A stretch of 64,000 nt of DNA from Tubiluchus corallicola (lineage: Eukaryota > Priapulida > Priapulimorpha > Priapulimorphida > Tubiluchidae). The DNA lies in contig JAQGDQ010000076.1 of assembly GCA_030141605.1 (NCBI GenBank), positions 558,001 through 622,000 of the forward strand, read 5' to 3'. The translations under genes were made by a program, and so were the position numbers. Positions 35,826 through 50,100 of the stretch are shown here, piece after piece (position 1 is the first letter of the stretch; every line of letters begins with the position of its first letter). The notes under the pieces are model-generated. The model was given only the letters and a program-made list of their open reading frames with translations. It had not been told where the DNA came from and made no database searches.

Positions 35826-38800
35826 ATGAAACTAGATCAGACCATTTACACCACTCTTGTGTTGATGAATTTCATCGCTGTAGCTTTTTGTGAAGGAGTA
35901 ATACGTAATAGTCTACTGCCAGTCAAACATTCGGTGGACAGATTCCAGTCCAGGGAAGCGAACCGAGTGCCCTCAAATACTAATCCAATCGTCTACGGAC
36001 AAATACAGAACGATGCTACGTACGCTGATGACGATCCTTTAAGTGCCGAAGTCGAGAGAATTAATGAGGACTTTCTTAAATACGCGCCGTCCGAGGAATC
36101 GTCGACTGTGCCGGCTACGCTTGATCCGGAACTGGCATTACTGGAAGAGATGAAAAAGAGGCGACTAAAGCAGGTGGCAAAAAAGTTAAAATTGCAATTG
36201 GGACTTACTGACACTGTGCCAGATATTAAACCTGCAATAACATTGGAGCAGTTACCCACAGAAGTGAGGGAAAAGCTGGTGGACACGCCCCCTAGGCAGA
36301 AAAAATGGAAGCGTGTAGAAAATCCAGTAAAACCTAGAATGGTACTGCAATATGCGGACGAAGGTAGGCATTTCTCTATGTTCTTGCATTTGTGCAACAT
36401 TATCCATACTGTATAATTATGACTGAATAATTTAGTAAGCTAATACTAAAATAACAGTAATATGTGAAATTTGTTTTCGGGCGGATATAAATTTCTTATC
36501 TAAAACACTGAATTAAACATCCCACAGTTAAAAAAACAAAAAATAATAATTATTATGGGCCTTTACAATTCAATGTTGCCACTTTTATCATTAAATAACT
36601 AATATATATCACGAAGAACACTGGTTGAACAATCACAATCATTCCTTCTTAGAAATTCAATGTCCAATTTGTTTTTCAGTTTGAAATAAATAATATATAA
36701 ATTTGTTGCATTTTTATTTGAACCGGAAATAAGAATTTAAAAAAATGGTAATTTAAATAAGTAGGTACGTATGTAAGTACGTAATTAACATCTTTATTTG
36801 TCATAACAATATTTGCCATAAGACATTCAATCAGAGAAATTTTAAAAACATTCACCGTTTTTTTAAATACAAACGTATGTACATATGAAAGACACAAACT
36901 TTTAGAAGCAAATAAACATAAAATGTATGGCAGATTCGCCACCCCTTTCTCCCGCTGGTAAAAACGCACTCCAATGAGTATTTTGATTTCACAATATAGA
37001 TAAACGCTGCTGTGATAAGAAAGGATTTTGACAAAAACTGAAATGGCCGCGATTCTCAATAAAAAGCATGCGTAAGTCTCGTTTAATAGCAAAGTGTTTA
37101 CACGCCTGTTAATTTAAATAGGATACCCTTTCTGTGTTTTTTGCATGTTTGTAATTAAAACTTGCACGTGTCAGCATTTTAATAATATTTACATAGCACA
37201 AGGTTGCAGAAAACATGTTTTCAGTTTTGAAGATAAAACATTGACATTGGGGAAGTTAGAAAAGGCGCCAGTGATCTCCAATCCGAACCGAGGAGAAAAC
37301 GCCAATTTTGTTAGTACACTGTTTAAATAAAATTACTGACGAACAATACCATGCATTGTATAATATATTATGCAAAATATATAGAACATTACACAAAAAA
37401 GTATCAAGTATGTTTTCCTTTTTTAAATGTTTTCTTCTTCAACTTATTTTCTTCGCACAACCGTGCAAGAATTTTTCAATGATACATGCGTATTTCGCAT
37501 CTTATTTCGTATTTTGGTTTTTTATCGTTGATCACAATAACAGGGAAGCGTATTAACGTTCACGCATACGGGACGTTTTTAGCCTTTCTTTTTCAGTTTG
37601 ATGGCATTTTTGTCGTTTGTTTTATTATACTTATTATATTGCAGAAATTTTAACGTTAGGGTCAAGCTTTCTTTTTTTTTGAATTTTTTTAGCTTCCTGA
37701 TTGTCAAGTAGTTACTTATTACTATAGGTGTAATTTATGTCAATCATAAAATCATTGCGAGACAAAATCATAAAATACTTGAGGTATAAATTAAATAGGG
37801 CTCAAAAACATCAGTCGCGTACATGTGTCAATCCATATTGACTGAGACAATCCAAGTTTCGCCTGAGATGATCTCTTTCGTCAGTAATCATAACAATTGT
37901 AAGCAGTCTGTCAATGATCTGAGTTATTCAAGTACAGTATTATTTAGTTATTATAGCTAATTTATAAAGCACATTATGCACGTGAAATATGACCTAGTGA
38001 CACTGCACATGCATAATATTAATTAAAATTACAAATGATAGGGTATACAACATATAAGATGTCTAATACTAACTAAATGCGGTAAAAAAGTGTTTGGTAT
38101 TATGACATACATAAAAATAAAAGAACTATCAAGGAATTCCTCCGCCCATTGAAGGCCAACGTACAAAACCGTCAGACTTTAATACCATCAACGTACAACA
38201 TTAGCGTTTTTCTCCAATTTAATTATAACGCAAGGTGAAGTCTAAGATGGTCTGTCCACATTAAATACTAATAAAGCAACTAGAAATGATGGTATTGGGT
38301 ATGCTACATTATGTTTTAGGGTATTTTGGGTACCTCATAAGTTTTCGACACGGTTTGGCATAATGGAGTATTATTTAAAATGCAACAGTACGACATTTCA
38401 AACCCTCTATTGCAATGGTTTCGCTCCTATCTATCAGATCGTCAGCAAAGAGTGATTATTAAAAGGCAGTCGTCATCTTTAGCAGCTATAAATGCTGGAG
38501 TTCCGCAAGGATCGATATTACTGCCGATTTTATTATTTATTTTCATTGATGACACAGTAAGTGATATTAAATATGATATTCGCCTCTTTGCTAACGAAAC
38601 CACCATACTTGAAGTATTTGACACCCCAATCGTCAGTGCTCCGATTTAAAATTAGGCCACGCAGTGGACCGTTACGTTTAATGCATCCGAAACTGAAGTC
38701 ATAAACAATCTACCCTGAATCGTATCTTCATAACAATGCATTATCGTGGGTTACCTCTCACAAACATCTAGGCCTATTGAAATGGGAACGCCACATTCAA

Positions 38801-41318
38801 TCTATTGCCGAAAAAGCTGATCTACGAGTTGATCTGTTGAAAAAATATCTTGCAGATTCTCGCGCAGTTCTCGAACGTTTCTATAAAGCCATGCATGGTG
38901 CGACCCATTCTTGAATATGCTGACTGTCAAACTTGATAATGTGCAGAAATATGCTGTCCATATTTGTACAAAAGCTATGAAAGGGTCAAATACATCCAAA
39001 CTGTATAGCGATGCTAATTTCGACTATTTACATAATAGGCGTTTGCTTCATAAACTTACTATGTTCTACAGAATTGTTAATCACATTGCCCCCTCTTTCT
39101 TGAATGATTTGTTGCCCCCTGGTAATAGAAATATTACTCGTAATTCACTAAGAAATTGTAATGATTTTGCCTTGTTTTATAGTAATAGTTTTCGCAATTC
39201 TTTTTTTCCTTCAACCGTGAGTGCTTGAAACAATCTTCCTGATCATCTAAAGCTGTCTTCGTCTTTAACGAGCTTAATATCAAATACATATCAACATCTT
39301 CGCTTCATTAATAGACCAAAATATTTCTTGTTAGGCGCAAGACCGAATTCTGTGCATCACCACTAGATTGCGAATTGGCTTTGCTCAGTTAAACGAGCAT
39401 CCAAACAATCACGGATGTAAGACATCATTGGCAATATTGTTTGTCGTAGGTGTATCTGGGGTTATCCTACGGAAGAACTGAAACATTGTTTGCTCGACTG
39501 CCTATTGCTTGCAGCGAACAAAGAGCAATTGCAGCGCAATTTTAATATTTGTATGTTTCCAATGTCCTCCTTCCAGTCAACATTAACTCCATGAATCCAT
39601 GGCAGAAAATCTCCACTTTGTTGTCTGGCAATGCATTTTTTAATTATGATCAAAATGTTATTGTGCTTAACTTAGTTCGAAATTTTATTGGTACTACTAA
39701 AAGATTTTCCACTGGTCGACCGCATTAACTTTCCTTCCTTTTTCTTAGCTTTTATCTCATCCTACGTGTTCCTTTCATTTTCCTCCTGATTTTGTTGTTG
39801 TTAAATTTGCTTAACTTACAATTATAATTCTGCGTCTTGTTTCAATGATTATGTAAATATCTGGGGCGTATTATCAGCTTAATTGCTGTCCGCCAAAGAT
39901 TATTTTCGGTTGAAAAATAAAATTATGTTTTATAAAAAAGTAAAATAATTAAAAATAACGATTTATTAAAATGTAGGAAAAATTAATTGCTAACTTTAAA
40001 AGGATGTTTTCAGTAATGATTTAAAATGGCTTAAGAGACGTTACCTTGCATCCGGAATGCGTATGCGTTATGCGGATGCAGAATAGAAAAAAATCGGTTT
40101 ATATTGTTTTCAATGTACCCATTTATCAGGTCTACGTTATACGTTATTTTTTCTGCAACTATTTCCAGTTGATTTTTTATACGCAGCTATTCCGTAGGTG
40201 GAAACGCATAATGCATTACGGATGCCATGTAACCGCCACTTTACGTTGTTTGCGAGTTTAGCATGAGCTGGTAAGAAATTCCACAGATGAGGAATTATAC
40301 CTGTGTCAGTTCCTCGATTATAGATTGCCAAATTTTGCCAAAGGTCTCATTATCAGTAACCTTTGGCAATTATAAGCAGGCTATCATCGATTTCAATGTA
40401 TTTGCACAACCACAATTGCAAACTAGTGTGTGTCTTACTCTAACGATGTCCAATTCTGTTGCAGGTTTTGATCCAAGGTGCAGCGAGGTCTCGCGTACTT
40501 ACGACTTTCCAACTGCCTGCTTTCGTTTCGGCGCACCACCCACGGACGAATACGTGAACTTAGAGCCATCAAATGTGGAGTTTTGGGTATTCACTGGGGA
40601 AGAGATCACCATAGAGGAGGCCCGTACTAGGATCGTAATTGCCAGTCCTCTGAAGTATGCTCGCAGAAACAACTCCATGGAACTGATTCCAAAACAATAT
40701 TTAAGGGCGAAGGTAACAGCTGATGGCTGGTACTTGGTCAATTTTACACATTCCAGGAACGTTAAACACTTTGACCGTTCACTTCATCCGTACATATATA
40801 TTCACGTAGGCTGCAAGAATTGCCGTTACCGACCGGACAGATTGCCGTTCGATCTGAGTGCTCGCAGGCGACCATTTGTCGTGACAAGTTTCGCGGAGAT
40901 AGTTGATGATCGTCGCAGATCTCGTAGGAATGTGGGAGACACTCTACCCTGTAGAGTAATAGATTTCGTTGTCACTAGAGAAGAGCTGGGCTTGAGTCCA
41001 GTGTATGTGGAACAACCAACCGAATGGCCACTGAATTTATGTGTTGGCTCCTGCCCACCAGATAATGGCATGCGTAGGTATACGCATACATATCACTACG
41101 GTCGCGTACGCAGTGCAAGTAGAAGCCAAGATGCGCCAGATTCACGCCTTAGTAAGATCGTGCAGACGTCTGAGTGCTGCACGCCGTCCGTGTATGGCCC
41201 AGTGAGTGTCATACGGCACAATTACACAAGCGATGGCGTTCTAGATCAAACTATAAGCGAAGAATTGTTCAATGTGACGATAACCCAGTGTCTATGTGAG
41301 CAGTGCACATGTAATTAA
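35826..41318 (+). CDS. TGF-beta superfamily ligand precursor
   Basis: Two exons: 35826-36363 and 40465-41318, joined in phase 1 (GAA G|GT TTT), encoding 463 residues. ATG at 35826 was chosen because it heads a signal peptide (LVLMNFIAVAFC). The propeptide contains a Lys/Arg-rich helix-like stretch (EEMKKRRLKQVAKKLKLQL) and EFWVF-type prodomain strands in exon 2. A furin-type site RRRSRR ends at about residue 334. The 129-residue mature part has C at mature 8, CVGSC (38, 42), CC (83, 84), CLC (121, 123), the seven cystine-knot positions, including the CC whose first cysteine normally makes the dimer bond. Two further cysteines, 126 and 128, follow in the last residues (EQCTCN). The C42-C83 spacer is long and basic. 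It would be secreted and act on type I/II receptor serine kinases. The subfamily (BMP, activin, TGF-beta) could not be decided. The 4.1-kb intron contains a LINE copy. Confidence 0.9.
38335..39850 (+). mobile_element. Decayed jockey/CR1-like LINE in the TGF-beta-like gene intron
   Basis: RT motif A VFDTVWHNGVLFKM (about 38346-38385), FRSYLSDRQQRV, motif B AGVPQGSILLPILLF (about 38497-38545) and a damaged catalytic block LFANETTIL (about 38584) where FADDT is expected. Then thumb and C-terminal pieces: KHLGL, VQKYAVHICTKAM, FYRIVNHIAPSFLNDLLPP, and an ELKHCLLDC knuckle remnant near 39477. Interrupted by stops and frameshifts. Plus strand, same as the host gene. Confidence 0.88.
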
Positions 41319-41589
41319 ACTAAGAGAATTGCTCATCTCTCTTCAGCTTCATCGACATCACTCTGAGATACGTAATTAGTAAAACCGCCATATGTTTAAC
41401 ATGATATTTGACATTGTTGATTAAAAAAAAATCTGAGTGCACGTAAAAATTACACGTCGCATTTTTTCGGAGCGCCTATAACGAAGTTCTAACCTCGCCA
41501 CTATTAACAAAAATATTGTTAATTTTTTGCTGCAGATAACACCGCTATAAGGCCCAACATAACCTTTCTGACAAGCAACATTGTTGTTA

Positions 41590-41945
41590 ATGACACGATA
41601 ACACTTTTTCAATGACACTTGGTCCCATGGTCTTTAGTAATGATACACTACGCTAGTGATCATACGGTACTCTTCAGTAATGATACACAGCGCCAATGGT
41701 CATGTGGTGCACTTCAGTAATGACATGTTATGTCAATGATCACAATTTGTCTTTCACTATAGTACACTGTGCCAGTGACTACGTGTTGTCCTTCACTAAT
41801 GATACGCAAGGTCAGTGATCACAAAGTATCCTTCACTACATCATTGTTCATACGATGCCCTTTAATAATGATATACTACGCCAGGGTTTACGTAGCGCCA
41901 TTCTGTAATGGTACCTTACGCCTGTGGCAACACGTGTGCAACACG
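41590..41945. repeat. Minisatellite-like tandem repeat, about eight or nine units of 37-41 bp
   Basis: A unit of the type CTTCAGTAATGATACAC, ACGCCAGTGATCAC, GTGGT recurs from about 41590 to 41940, diverged by substitutions and small indels. It begins about 270 bases after the stop of the TGF-beta-like gene and may overlap its 3' UTR. Confidence 0.8.
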
Positions 41946-43329
41946 GCTAATTCATTTGGCAGCACACATTTTAAGAAAAAGCTTTTTCCGAAAATTAAGC
42001 ACAAATTACGTAAAAGAAAAAGAAACAAAAACGATATCTAATAAATGAACTGAAACTTTTTTAGTTTTGTTAAATTTCTAGAATTTTTAATTTGACAAAA
42101 AATATTAGCTTGCTTATGCATTGTATGCTGAACTTTATTATTACTGGTATTTGCAAAAAAGTAGCACTTTTATTGCTTTAGCAAGAACCTAGATTTGATG
42201 TTATTAATGATGCGGTAAATGATGTTTTAGCAAGTTGTGACGATGTGACGATGTTTAGAAATAGGCCAAATAAGCATGGTACAAAAACAAACTAAATGGC
42301 GTATAATTTGTGAAAGCAGTAGTTACTTTTAGAGATTCTCGGTGATACTTGTTTCGTAGTGATACTCATGCTACAATTGTTCACTGTTGTTGTAATGTAT
42401 AAGACATTACCATTGCATTTTCTGTTGTTGCTGTATTATGAATATGTGAATACCGCCCAGACGCATAACTTAAAATGTGTAAATGAGGTCTATCAAATTA
42501 ATTTAAATAATATTCGTTCTTCAGTCTCCTTTTTCTAGCTTTTTTGTAAAGAACAATTCTCTATAAAAGATTAGACATTAAACTAGCTTTTACATATGCT
42601 CATTTGTCCAAAGAAAAATAATAGGAGGCGTCAATGGCAAACGAAGCTGCTCAGAAATAATCAGCGGCCTCCTTTTTATTTACTAATCAGGCTCAAGTTT
42701 GTTTAACATTCTGTTGCTAAGCACACACTGCATCTATTCAACTATTACAGAGTTAAAGATATATTCATGCTTATTCATTGCCGAGCAGCATTACTTGTAC
42801 AATGATGAAGTATATAAAACCACATACTTATAAATGTATACATCGAGAAGTATAACGCCATTGTAGTGTTTTTATAACACAGCCTTATTAAAACATTATA
42901 AACTTTAAAACCATCCAGATGTTTCGATTGCAAGGCATTAGACATCTTGCAGTGTGTGAGCATTGAACATCAACCACAATAATTGTCATAAAGCCAGAGC
43001 TTAAAGAGATTAATAACACAGAATAAACAAACCTATATAACAAAGCCTATACAAAGTAAACAGACCTATACAGAATTAAAAAAACCAAAAAACTAATTAG
43101 TAAATGTTTAAAATTTAACTAAAACAAGAAAAATCAGATTTTTCTTAAAACACTAAAAACGTGTATGCCTCATTTTGTAAGTGAACTCTTCTTCTACATG
43201 TATGAACTGGAACTAGCATAAGAAGCTCGACATGGAAGCCAGCACACAAGCCAATATAGCCGGGATTTTAGCTTTCTATAAGGTTCAAATGTTTATATAA
43301 GGTTCAAATGCAGAGCTACATTAAACAGA
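41946..43329. other. Intergenic, nothing recognised
   Basis: AT-rich sequence with only short random frames (for example 42775-42963 minus). Confidence 0.5.
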
Positions 43330-43795
43330 CGTATACTTATTTATTTATTTATTTCTCGTTTACGTCAGTACATACAAAGTACCATGGATACAGGAGAAGA
43401 AAACCTAATTAAAACCACTATTTAGAAATATTACTACAAGACATGCAAAAAATATTTACAAAAAAGGATGAACAATTAGTAAACTAAGTAATAAAAAAGG
43501 GCTAGTAAGTATATATTCCCAAAGCATGAGCATAAATAGTCGAAGTTAAAAAGACATCAGTGTTAAAAATAAAACTGCATATAACTTCATTGCTTTAACT
43601 TTAAACTCGCTGAAGAAGACTTAAAAGTATTTTTAGATAAAATCACTTTAAAACTATTGCAGCCGTTTTCTGCCCATGTTGTTGACGCTTGGAAAGGCTA
43701 TACGCCTACAGTTAAATGTTATTTGGATGAACTTTCTTTTATTAAAATATCCCAGCTATTTAATTGTAGCTCTATTCATATAACTCGAATTTAGA
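43330..43795 (-). repeat. 3' flank of receptor C, inverted duplicate of 30955-31430
   Basis: The reverse complement of this region follows the receptor B downstream sequence in order. It includes an identical 24-base block (43624-43647), a minus-strand AATAAA at about 43738-43743 within AATAAAAGAAAGTT, shared with receptor B, and an AAATAAATAAATAA tail at about 43338-43356. About 270 bases at roughly 43800-44100 between this block and the stop have no counterpart after receptor B. Confidence 0.8.
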
Positions 43796-44135
43796 AAATC
43801 ACACATTGCTCAAAAGTACAAATATAATCAAAAAACATCAGATTAGGGAGGGCATTTTAGTTTTCTCCAATTCTAATAGTTTGGTACTTGTTTTGCCTAG
43901 GACATGCGGTCAAAAATTCACATTGTTTTTGCTGTTTTGCATCCAAAAAGATTTTGTGATTTTATACGTCTTTAATAAATTTGGTTAGTAATACCATTAA
44001 ACCCCACTGTTTTTCAATGTTTCACAAGAAAAATTTTTGATAACTTTACCATTGTTGTCGTCAGTTCAATGGGGAACTTTTGGGGTGATTATAACTTGGT
44101 AATCTAAACAGCGTAAGGGTTTCATAGGCAAGTTG

Positions 44136-47100
44136 TTAGCCGGCAGTCTGTAAATTACTGGTAAGCTGCAAGTTTGTTGAGACGCTTGGAAATACTTTGT
44201 TATTTATTTGTTCATCTAGACAGGCAGTGCGTCTCGACAATGCATTGTTCGCTACATTATTAGTGCTGCCAGATATGTTAGAAGAATAAAAGTTAAGCGC
44301 AATAACTTTAGGTATAAAGAAAAATGCTAGTGTAATAGTTCCTGTAGTGATCATAATTATAGCAATGTAGATCATTTTGTAATCGTTTTGTTTCGTAGTA
44401 TAATACGTTGGTAGAAACGCCACCCATATGACAAACGTTGTATAGACAGCTAAACTGATGAAACGAGATTCGTTGAAATTATCAGGGAGTTTTCGCGTGA
44501 GAAAAGCGTAGTAACAACAGAAAAGAATCAGTAACAAATTATAACAAAGAGGGATGAGAAAATCATATGTTCCAGTGCTGCAAACCAGTGTTACATGTGG
44601 TTCCGTTGGTACAAGCATTTGTAGCTCAGCAGTCTGTGGACTTAGCTGATCGCAAACAACACACAATGCAATCTGAAAGAAAAACCTTCTTAATAATTCA
44701 AGATCAAATATACTGCACGCTTGACTGTTTGAATAAATTTAGTGAAATAAAATTGTCAAACATTTATAAAGCCAGTGGTTAAAGATTGGGCTTTTTCACA
44801 ACTTAACAGTTAATTGGCTTGTTGACCAGTTGCTAGTTTTAAATTGCAAATAAAATTTAAATTTACCTCAACAAGAATTAAATTTGAAGCAATTGCAACC
44901 TGTTGCTTGGGAGCAATACAATGCGGACGCAGCGTAGATTTTTTTCCAGATGTAAATATCCGGTAAATTCGATTTGTTCTTGTCAGCAGTGGTGCATAAA
45001 TCGTGCTGACTGAGACATGGAAACCAAAATATCCAGCAAAGCAAGAAACATCTGTTGGTTTCTTTAGCAAGCTAAACACAAGGGCATATGATCCTGTCAC
45101 TCCAAGTAGTATAATTGCTGTCAGTTCACGACTGCATGCTTTAATCAATCTGTCATCACGATGTTTTAAAATGAAAAGTCCCACAGTAAAGGTTCCAGCT
45201 AATCCTAAAGTGACCAGGACAATAGAAATGATAGTAACGTTGTCTGACCAAAGTAAGTAAGCTGGTGTAATAGGCAGACAATCTGTAGGGTTTTTTTTGT
45301 CGGGCCAGGTATAAAGTGGACAAGGTAAACAGTTGGTTCCATTGTGGGCTAAATGCTCATTGTTTCTACAAGGTCTGCATTGCCAACAGCAAGAATCAAT
45401 ATTAACCTTGAAGTACCTCCAAGGACAAGGATGGCTGCATCTAGATTCTGGGACGTCTGTTTCATTAACATCAGAAGGCCAAATAATTAGAGACTGATTT
45501 ATCTGCAACCCAATTCCAAGTTTCCATATTCCAATCTCAACTGCCTTTAAAATACCGTCTTGAATTTGGAGTTGTTTTATGTCATACATAGATGTTATGT
45601 CGCCACTTTTATCAAAACCAATGTGCATTCCTATTCCATCAAATGAGACATGGTATAAATACTCCCTCAACAGTTTTCCTGTAACACAAGTTTTGACATC
45701 AGTTTGTTTGGCGTTAGGACAATTTTCTTTAACTAACTTATGCAAAGCATGTGCAAAGGCATAAACCGCATTTATAGTATTTGCTACTTTGGGCTGCCTG
45801 CCTGCAGGCATTGGGTTTGCACTTTTTACATTACATTTTTGTTCTGGATTGGAATCTGCAAAGCTACAATGAGAACGTGTTTCCCAATATTCTTCAAACC
45901 ACCGATCCGGTTCCCTTTGAGATATTGATAGTCCCCGAAACCAATTGGTATAAGGTGAATAACTATCCATTGGTGGTTGAAATGCCAACGCTCCATTGGC
46001 GATTGCTGCTAATCCATTCTTAGTTAATTCATGAATCCCTACCGATGCCTCAGAATTGAGAAATATGAAATGATCAATGGCACCAGCTTGCTGTAATGAA
46101 GCCAGCACGCCTTGCTGCCATATTTGAAACAACCACACCACAACTACTCTGGCTTTCCAGTGTGCAATTAACTCAGCAGCAATGGCGTCAAATGCTTTCT
46201 TGTTGTTTTCTTGCATAAGAACCTTCCTGTCAATAGCAATGCAGATGTCATTTTCTTTTTTCTCAGCAAAATTCCTGTAAAAAAGTCAAGTCGATTATGC
46301 AAACTTAGTAACAGTGTATCTAATCATTTAAAATTCAGTTCTATAAGGTAAGTTGTTGTGCTATACTGATTACCTTATTAAAGCAGCTGCATTTGTGCCA
46401 TATTTCCCCTCCATGTACAAAAGTGAAATATATTTCCACCCATAGTATTTAATGACTGAGGTTATTACATTCACCTAAACGAGAAATGTAAATTTACGTA
46501 AAATCGTTGTTCACAAACAAAGACGATCAAGAGGGGTAAGTTCTTGTGACAATCATAAGTGAAGAGGCTTTTTATCACGTAAAAGCTGCCTATGCTGCCC
46601 AAATGCTTCCCACCTACTCTATCATAACTCCATGTTGAAGACTGCCAAATAATATTGGCAGCTGTTTAGTTAGTCCTTATTACTTTCGTTTTATGCACAT
46701 TTGCAGAAGCTTGAAAAAAGTTAAACGCAAAAATTAGTTAAGAAATAAACTCAAGGCAACTGTTATTCGAGTAGTTTATATGTTAAAACGACAAAAGCAC
46801 TTGTTCTATAGCCTGCTAGTAGATCCAGTACAATTGCACTATAATTATAAAGTTGTTATTTGGAAATCACTAAGGTAGCTCATATTTAATCCAATTTGGT
46901 TTTGATTTGATTTTGATTTTAGCTGCAATTACAACAGATGCCAGAAGGTAGATACATCCTGAAAATTGAGTTGGTACACGAGACAACTTCATTTCGGTTT
47001 ATATATTGTGTTGAGTGCAACATTGTACTTTTTCGTCTTTGTTCATACCTCATGATTTTTGGGCGAATTGTTTTTGCCAATGCGAAATAATGCTGATCAC

Positions 47101-50100
47101 TATACTCATTAATTTTTTATTTAGATTGCTTGTAATCCTGTTGCTTTTCACTTTTCTCAATATCCTTTTTTCGTCTTGTTGTACTTTCGTTTTTTCTTCT
47201 TTCTTTTTTATTTTACCTCTCGCCTTTTTTCTTTTTCCCTTCTTTTTTCTTCCTTATTTCCTCTACTCTTCTCTTCTTCTGTCCTTCTTTGCTTTCCTTC
47301 TTCCTTTCTTTCATTTAATATGTTTCTGGACGAATTTATTTACTGCAGTTTCATTATTATTATTTTTTTGGAAATCAGTTTTAAGCTTTTGGCGTTAAAA
47401 TATGTAATTACTGTCATGTGAGCTACATCAAACTGTAATCAAAGTGCACTGACAGAAAGTCCTTCAGAGCTGATGGATTTAATCAGAGCTTCTGGGATTA
47501 TGTGTAACATTAATTCAAACAAATATCAATCAGACAACCATACAAACTCAAACACTGCAAAACCCTTTGTAGCCTTACAATGGCTTCTTTTGAGCTTTAT
47601 TGTTGTCTAAGATCTCACTAAAAAATAAACTTAGCGCGAGCACGAGAGCACTTAGACATGCGTCAGATGAATGTACCGATTGATGATAGACGATGATGCT
47701 TCTCGTGCACTAGAGTCAAATTCTAGATTGGCATAACGAACAAGATTTATCTTCATCAATCTCCCACCGAAAATATTTCCCATGCATGTGCAAACGTCTA
47801 AACTGATCTGTGGAAATGCATTAGGCAGTTTGTTACACAATTAAGACGATTTTCGGTCGTCTTAGAAACGGATGTTTGGACGTTTGGTCACTCAGAAACA
47901 TGTAATAGTTTTTATTCTTGCATTTCCTGCAAGTTATTTACTACATAGTGTGTTTAATCCAAACCTACCATTGCTTAATCTACAGAATCTATAATTACAA
48001 TAATTATAAAAATGAAAGTGTTTGTAGGCACTCTAACATGACATTCACTGTGTCTGCTAAAAGTAAAGTTAAAATCTACTTGTTTGTCAAAATATTTATT
48101 ATGCGGCGAATCAGCGTACCACTGGACATCGGTGGGTAATAGCTTTGCTATTTGATAACCGAGCGGTCAGTGGCGCCACTCAATTTGACCGATGTCTTAT
48201 GTGCTCGACCCTTTAACCCGTTGCTATTGTATGAGGTCTATTAGATCTGCGATTCTCGCGGAAAAAACACACGAAATTCCCGTTTTTTCCGTTATTCCGC
48301 AAGGAACTCCTGTTTTGGGGCTTAAGCTTATGTTGTGCCGTTATAGCACTACTTAAATTACAGATTACCTCTATTCATCTTAGCGCTAGGTCACTGGGTG
48401 CCTATTGTTGTGATTACTAATTAATTGAAATTACAGTTACAGTAAATACGATTAGGAACTTTTAACAAAGACCACGTAAAACGTTACACGTTAGCTATAA
48501 AATTAATCTTACTTTTAATGTATATTACTACTGTATTCACATTAGCACAGGCTCTATACATCATCTATACTGAATCATCTATACAAAATTTTATTTAAAA
48601 CTTCCTAAGATTCATGTCTATCCATTTGCTGTTAACAAACAAAGTACGTGCACGTTTTCACAATGAGAACTGCACCATCTATTAGAAATTACTTGTCATG
48701 TGTATAAGCGATTGTTAGCAATCGGTTATGTTTGCCTGGGTCTTCCTTATAAAGAAGCTCTTGAAATGTAAAGTCTTTGGCATCGAGATGCGACAATTTT
48801 AAGGTGACCATTGTTTGGATCCTATTTTCGACAAATCTGGTTCGAAATACACGATAAAAGTGTTTAAAAACCTATATAGTCTAAGATCATTTATAGTCAT
48901 CTACATATATCTGTTAAAATATATTGCGCGCACACAACTTTCTTTGGTGCTTTGTTTGACAATAATTCCTAAAGTTGAAAGTTCGCCAACTTCATCTGTA
49001 TAATGCTAATACCCTGTAAAATACTTATAATGTATTATTCAGTATGTTAGACAAGCAGCTCCAGTAAGGCTGTTTCCACATTATGTTTTGCTTAAACGAT
49101 TTCTATTTTCGTTTTGCTTAAACAATATCTATTTTCGGTTTCCTAATTTACTAGCAAAATGAGCAGCATGGCAGTGGCTAGCAAGAGCTACAACAATGAC
49201 GACGACAACAAAACTACAACAACCGCTACAGTAACAGCCAAAACGTTCGCAATATCAACGGCAGCCACAGCATTAGCTACATCATCATTGCTATCATCAT
49301 CAACATAATCGTCTTCGGCACCATCATTACCACATTTTTCTTCTTCGTTATCATTAGCAGCAACAACAGCTATACCATCACAAAACAATCTCTGTCATAG
49401 ATTTATAAATAACTATGTGAATAAAAGAACAAAATACGCTTCTTAGGCATTAGTCGTTATCAAATATAAATGAATCGCTGACGCTTGGTGACATTTTTTA
49501 GTAATATGTTCTTCTCAACATGTAAATAATTTAAGATAAGATAATATAGGCGAGTAAGATTAATATTTACTGCAAATTTCATCTTTGAATTCATTCACAT
49601 GCGTCATTTGACATTTCAAAGGTCTTTCATCCAACTCTGAATGCAGATAAAAAGGGTACATATCAAGTGAAACAATAGTTCAGTGGAATAATAGTAAGTT
49701 GGTTACCAACCTGTATTCTGTCAGCTACAAAAGTGCGGAAAAAGTAAGGAAATCTGGTCTTGTCACTGAGCTCGTTACTAGAAGACAAGTAGCTGATTTG
49801 TGGTATCTCATACAGACTTAAAATGTAGCTGGCAAACGTTGAAGCTGAGCTGTATAATGCACCAACAACGCCCACTACATTGTCTGCAAAATATATACTC
49901 TGAGACAAAATATCAATATAACATTACATTATTGAGATCATAATGCTTAGGTACTATGGAAATATGTGATACTATGACTGCATGTGATACTTGGCTGTAC
50001 GTCACATAGTAAGACATTTCCATGTTTCTATTTATTGGATTACTCGTTTGCGATGTAACTTTATAAATAGATCTGTTTCATCGTGAAGCCATTCTCGTTT

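Noticed and set aside
36676-37092. 138-codon minus-strand frame in the TGF-beta-like gene intron
   Set aside because: AT-rich composition, no motif, no splice or promoter context.
47015-47398. 127-codon Phe/Leu-rich plus frame resembling membrane segments
   Set aside because: Arises from a T/C-rich tract in an intron; composition explains it fully.
48145-48225. tRNA-like string (GAGCGGTCAGTGGCGCCA)
   Set aside because: No matching acceptor or T-arm could be folded; no B-box consensus at the right distance.
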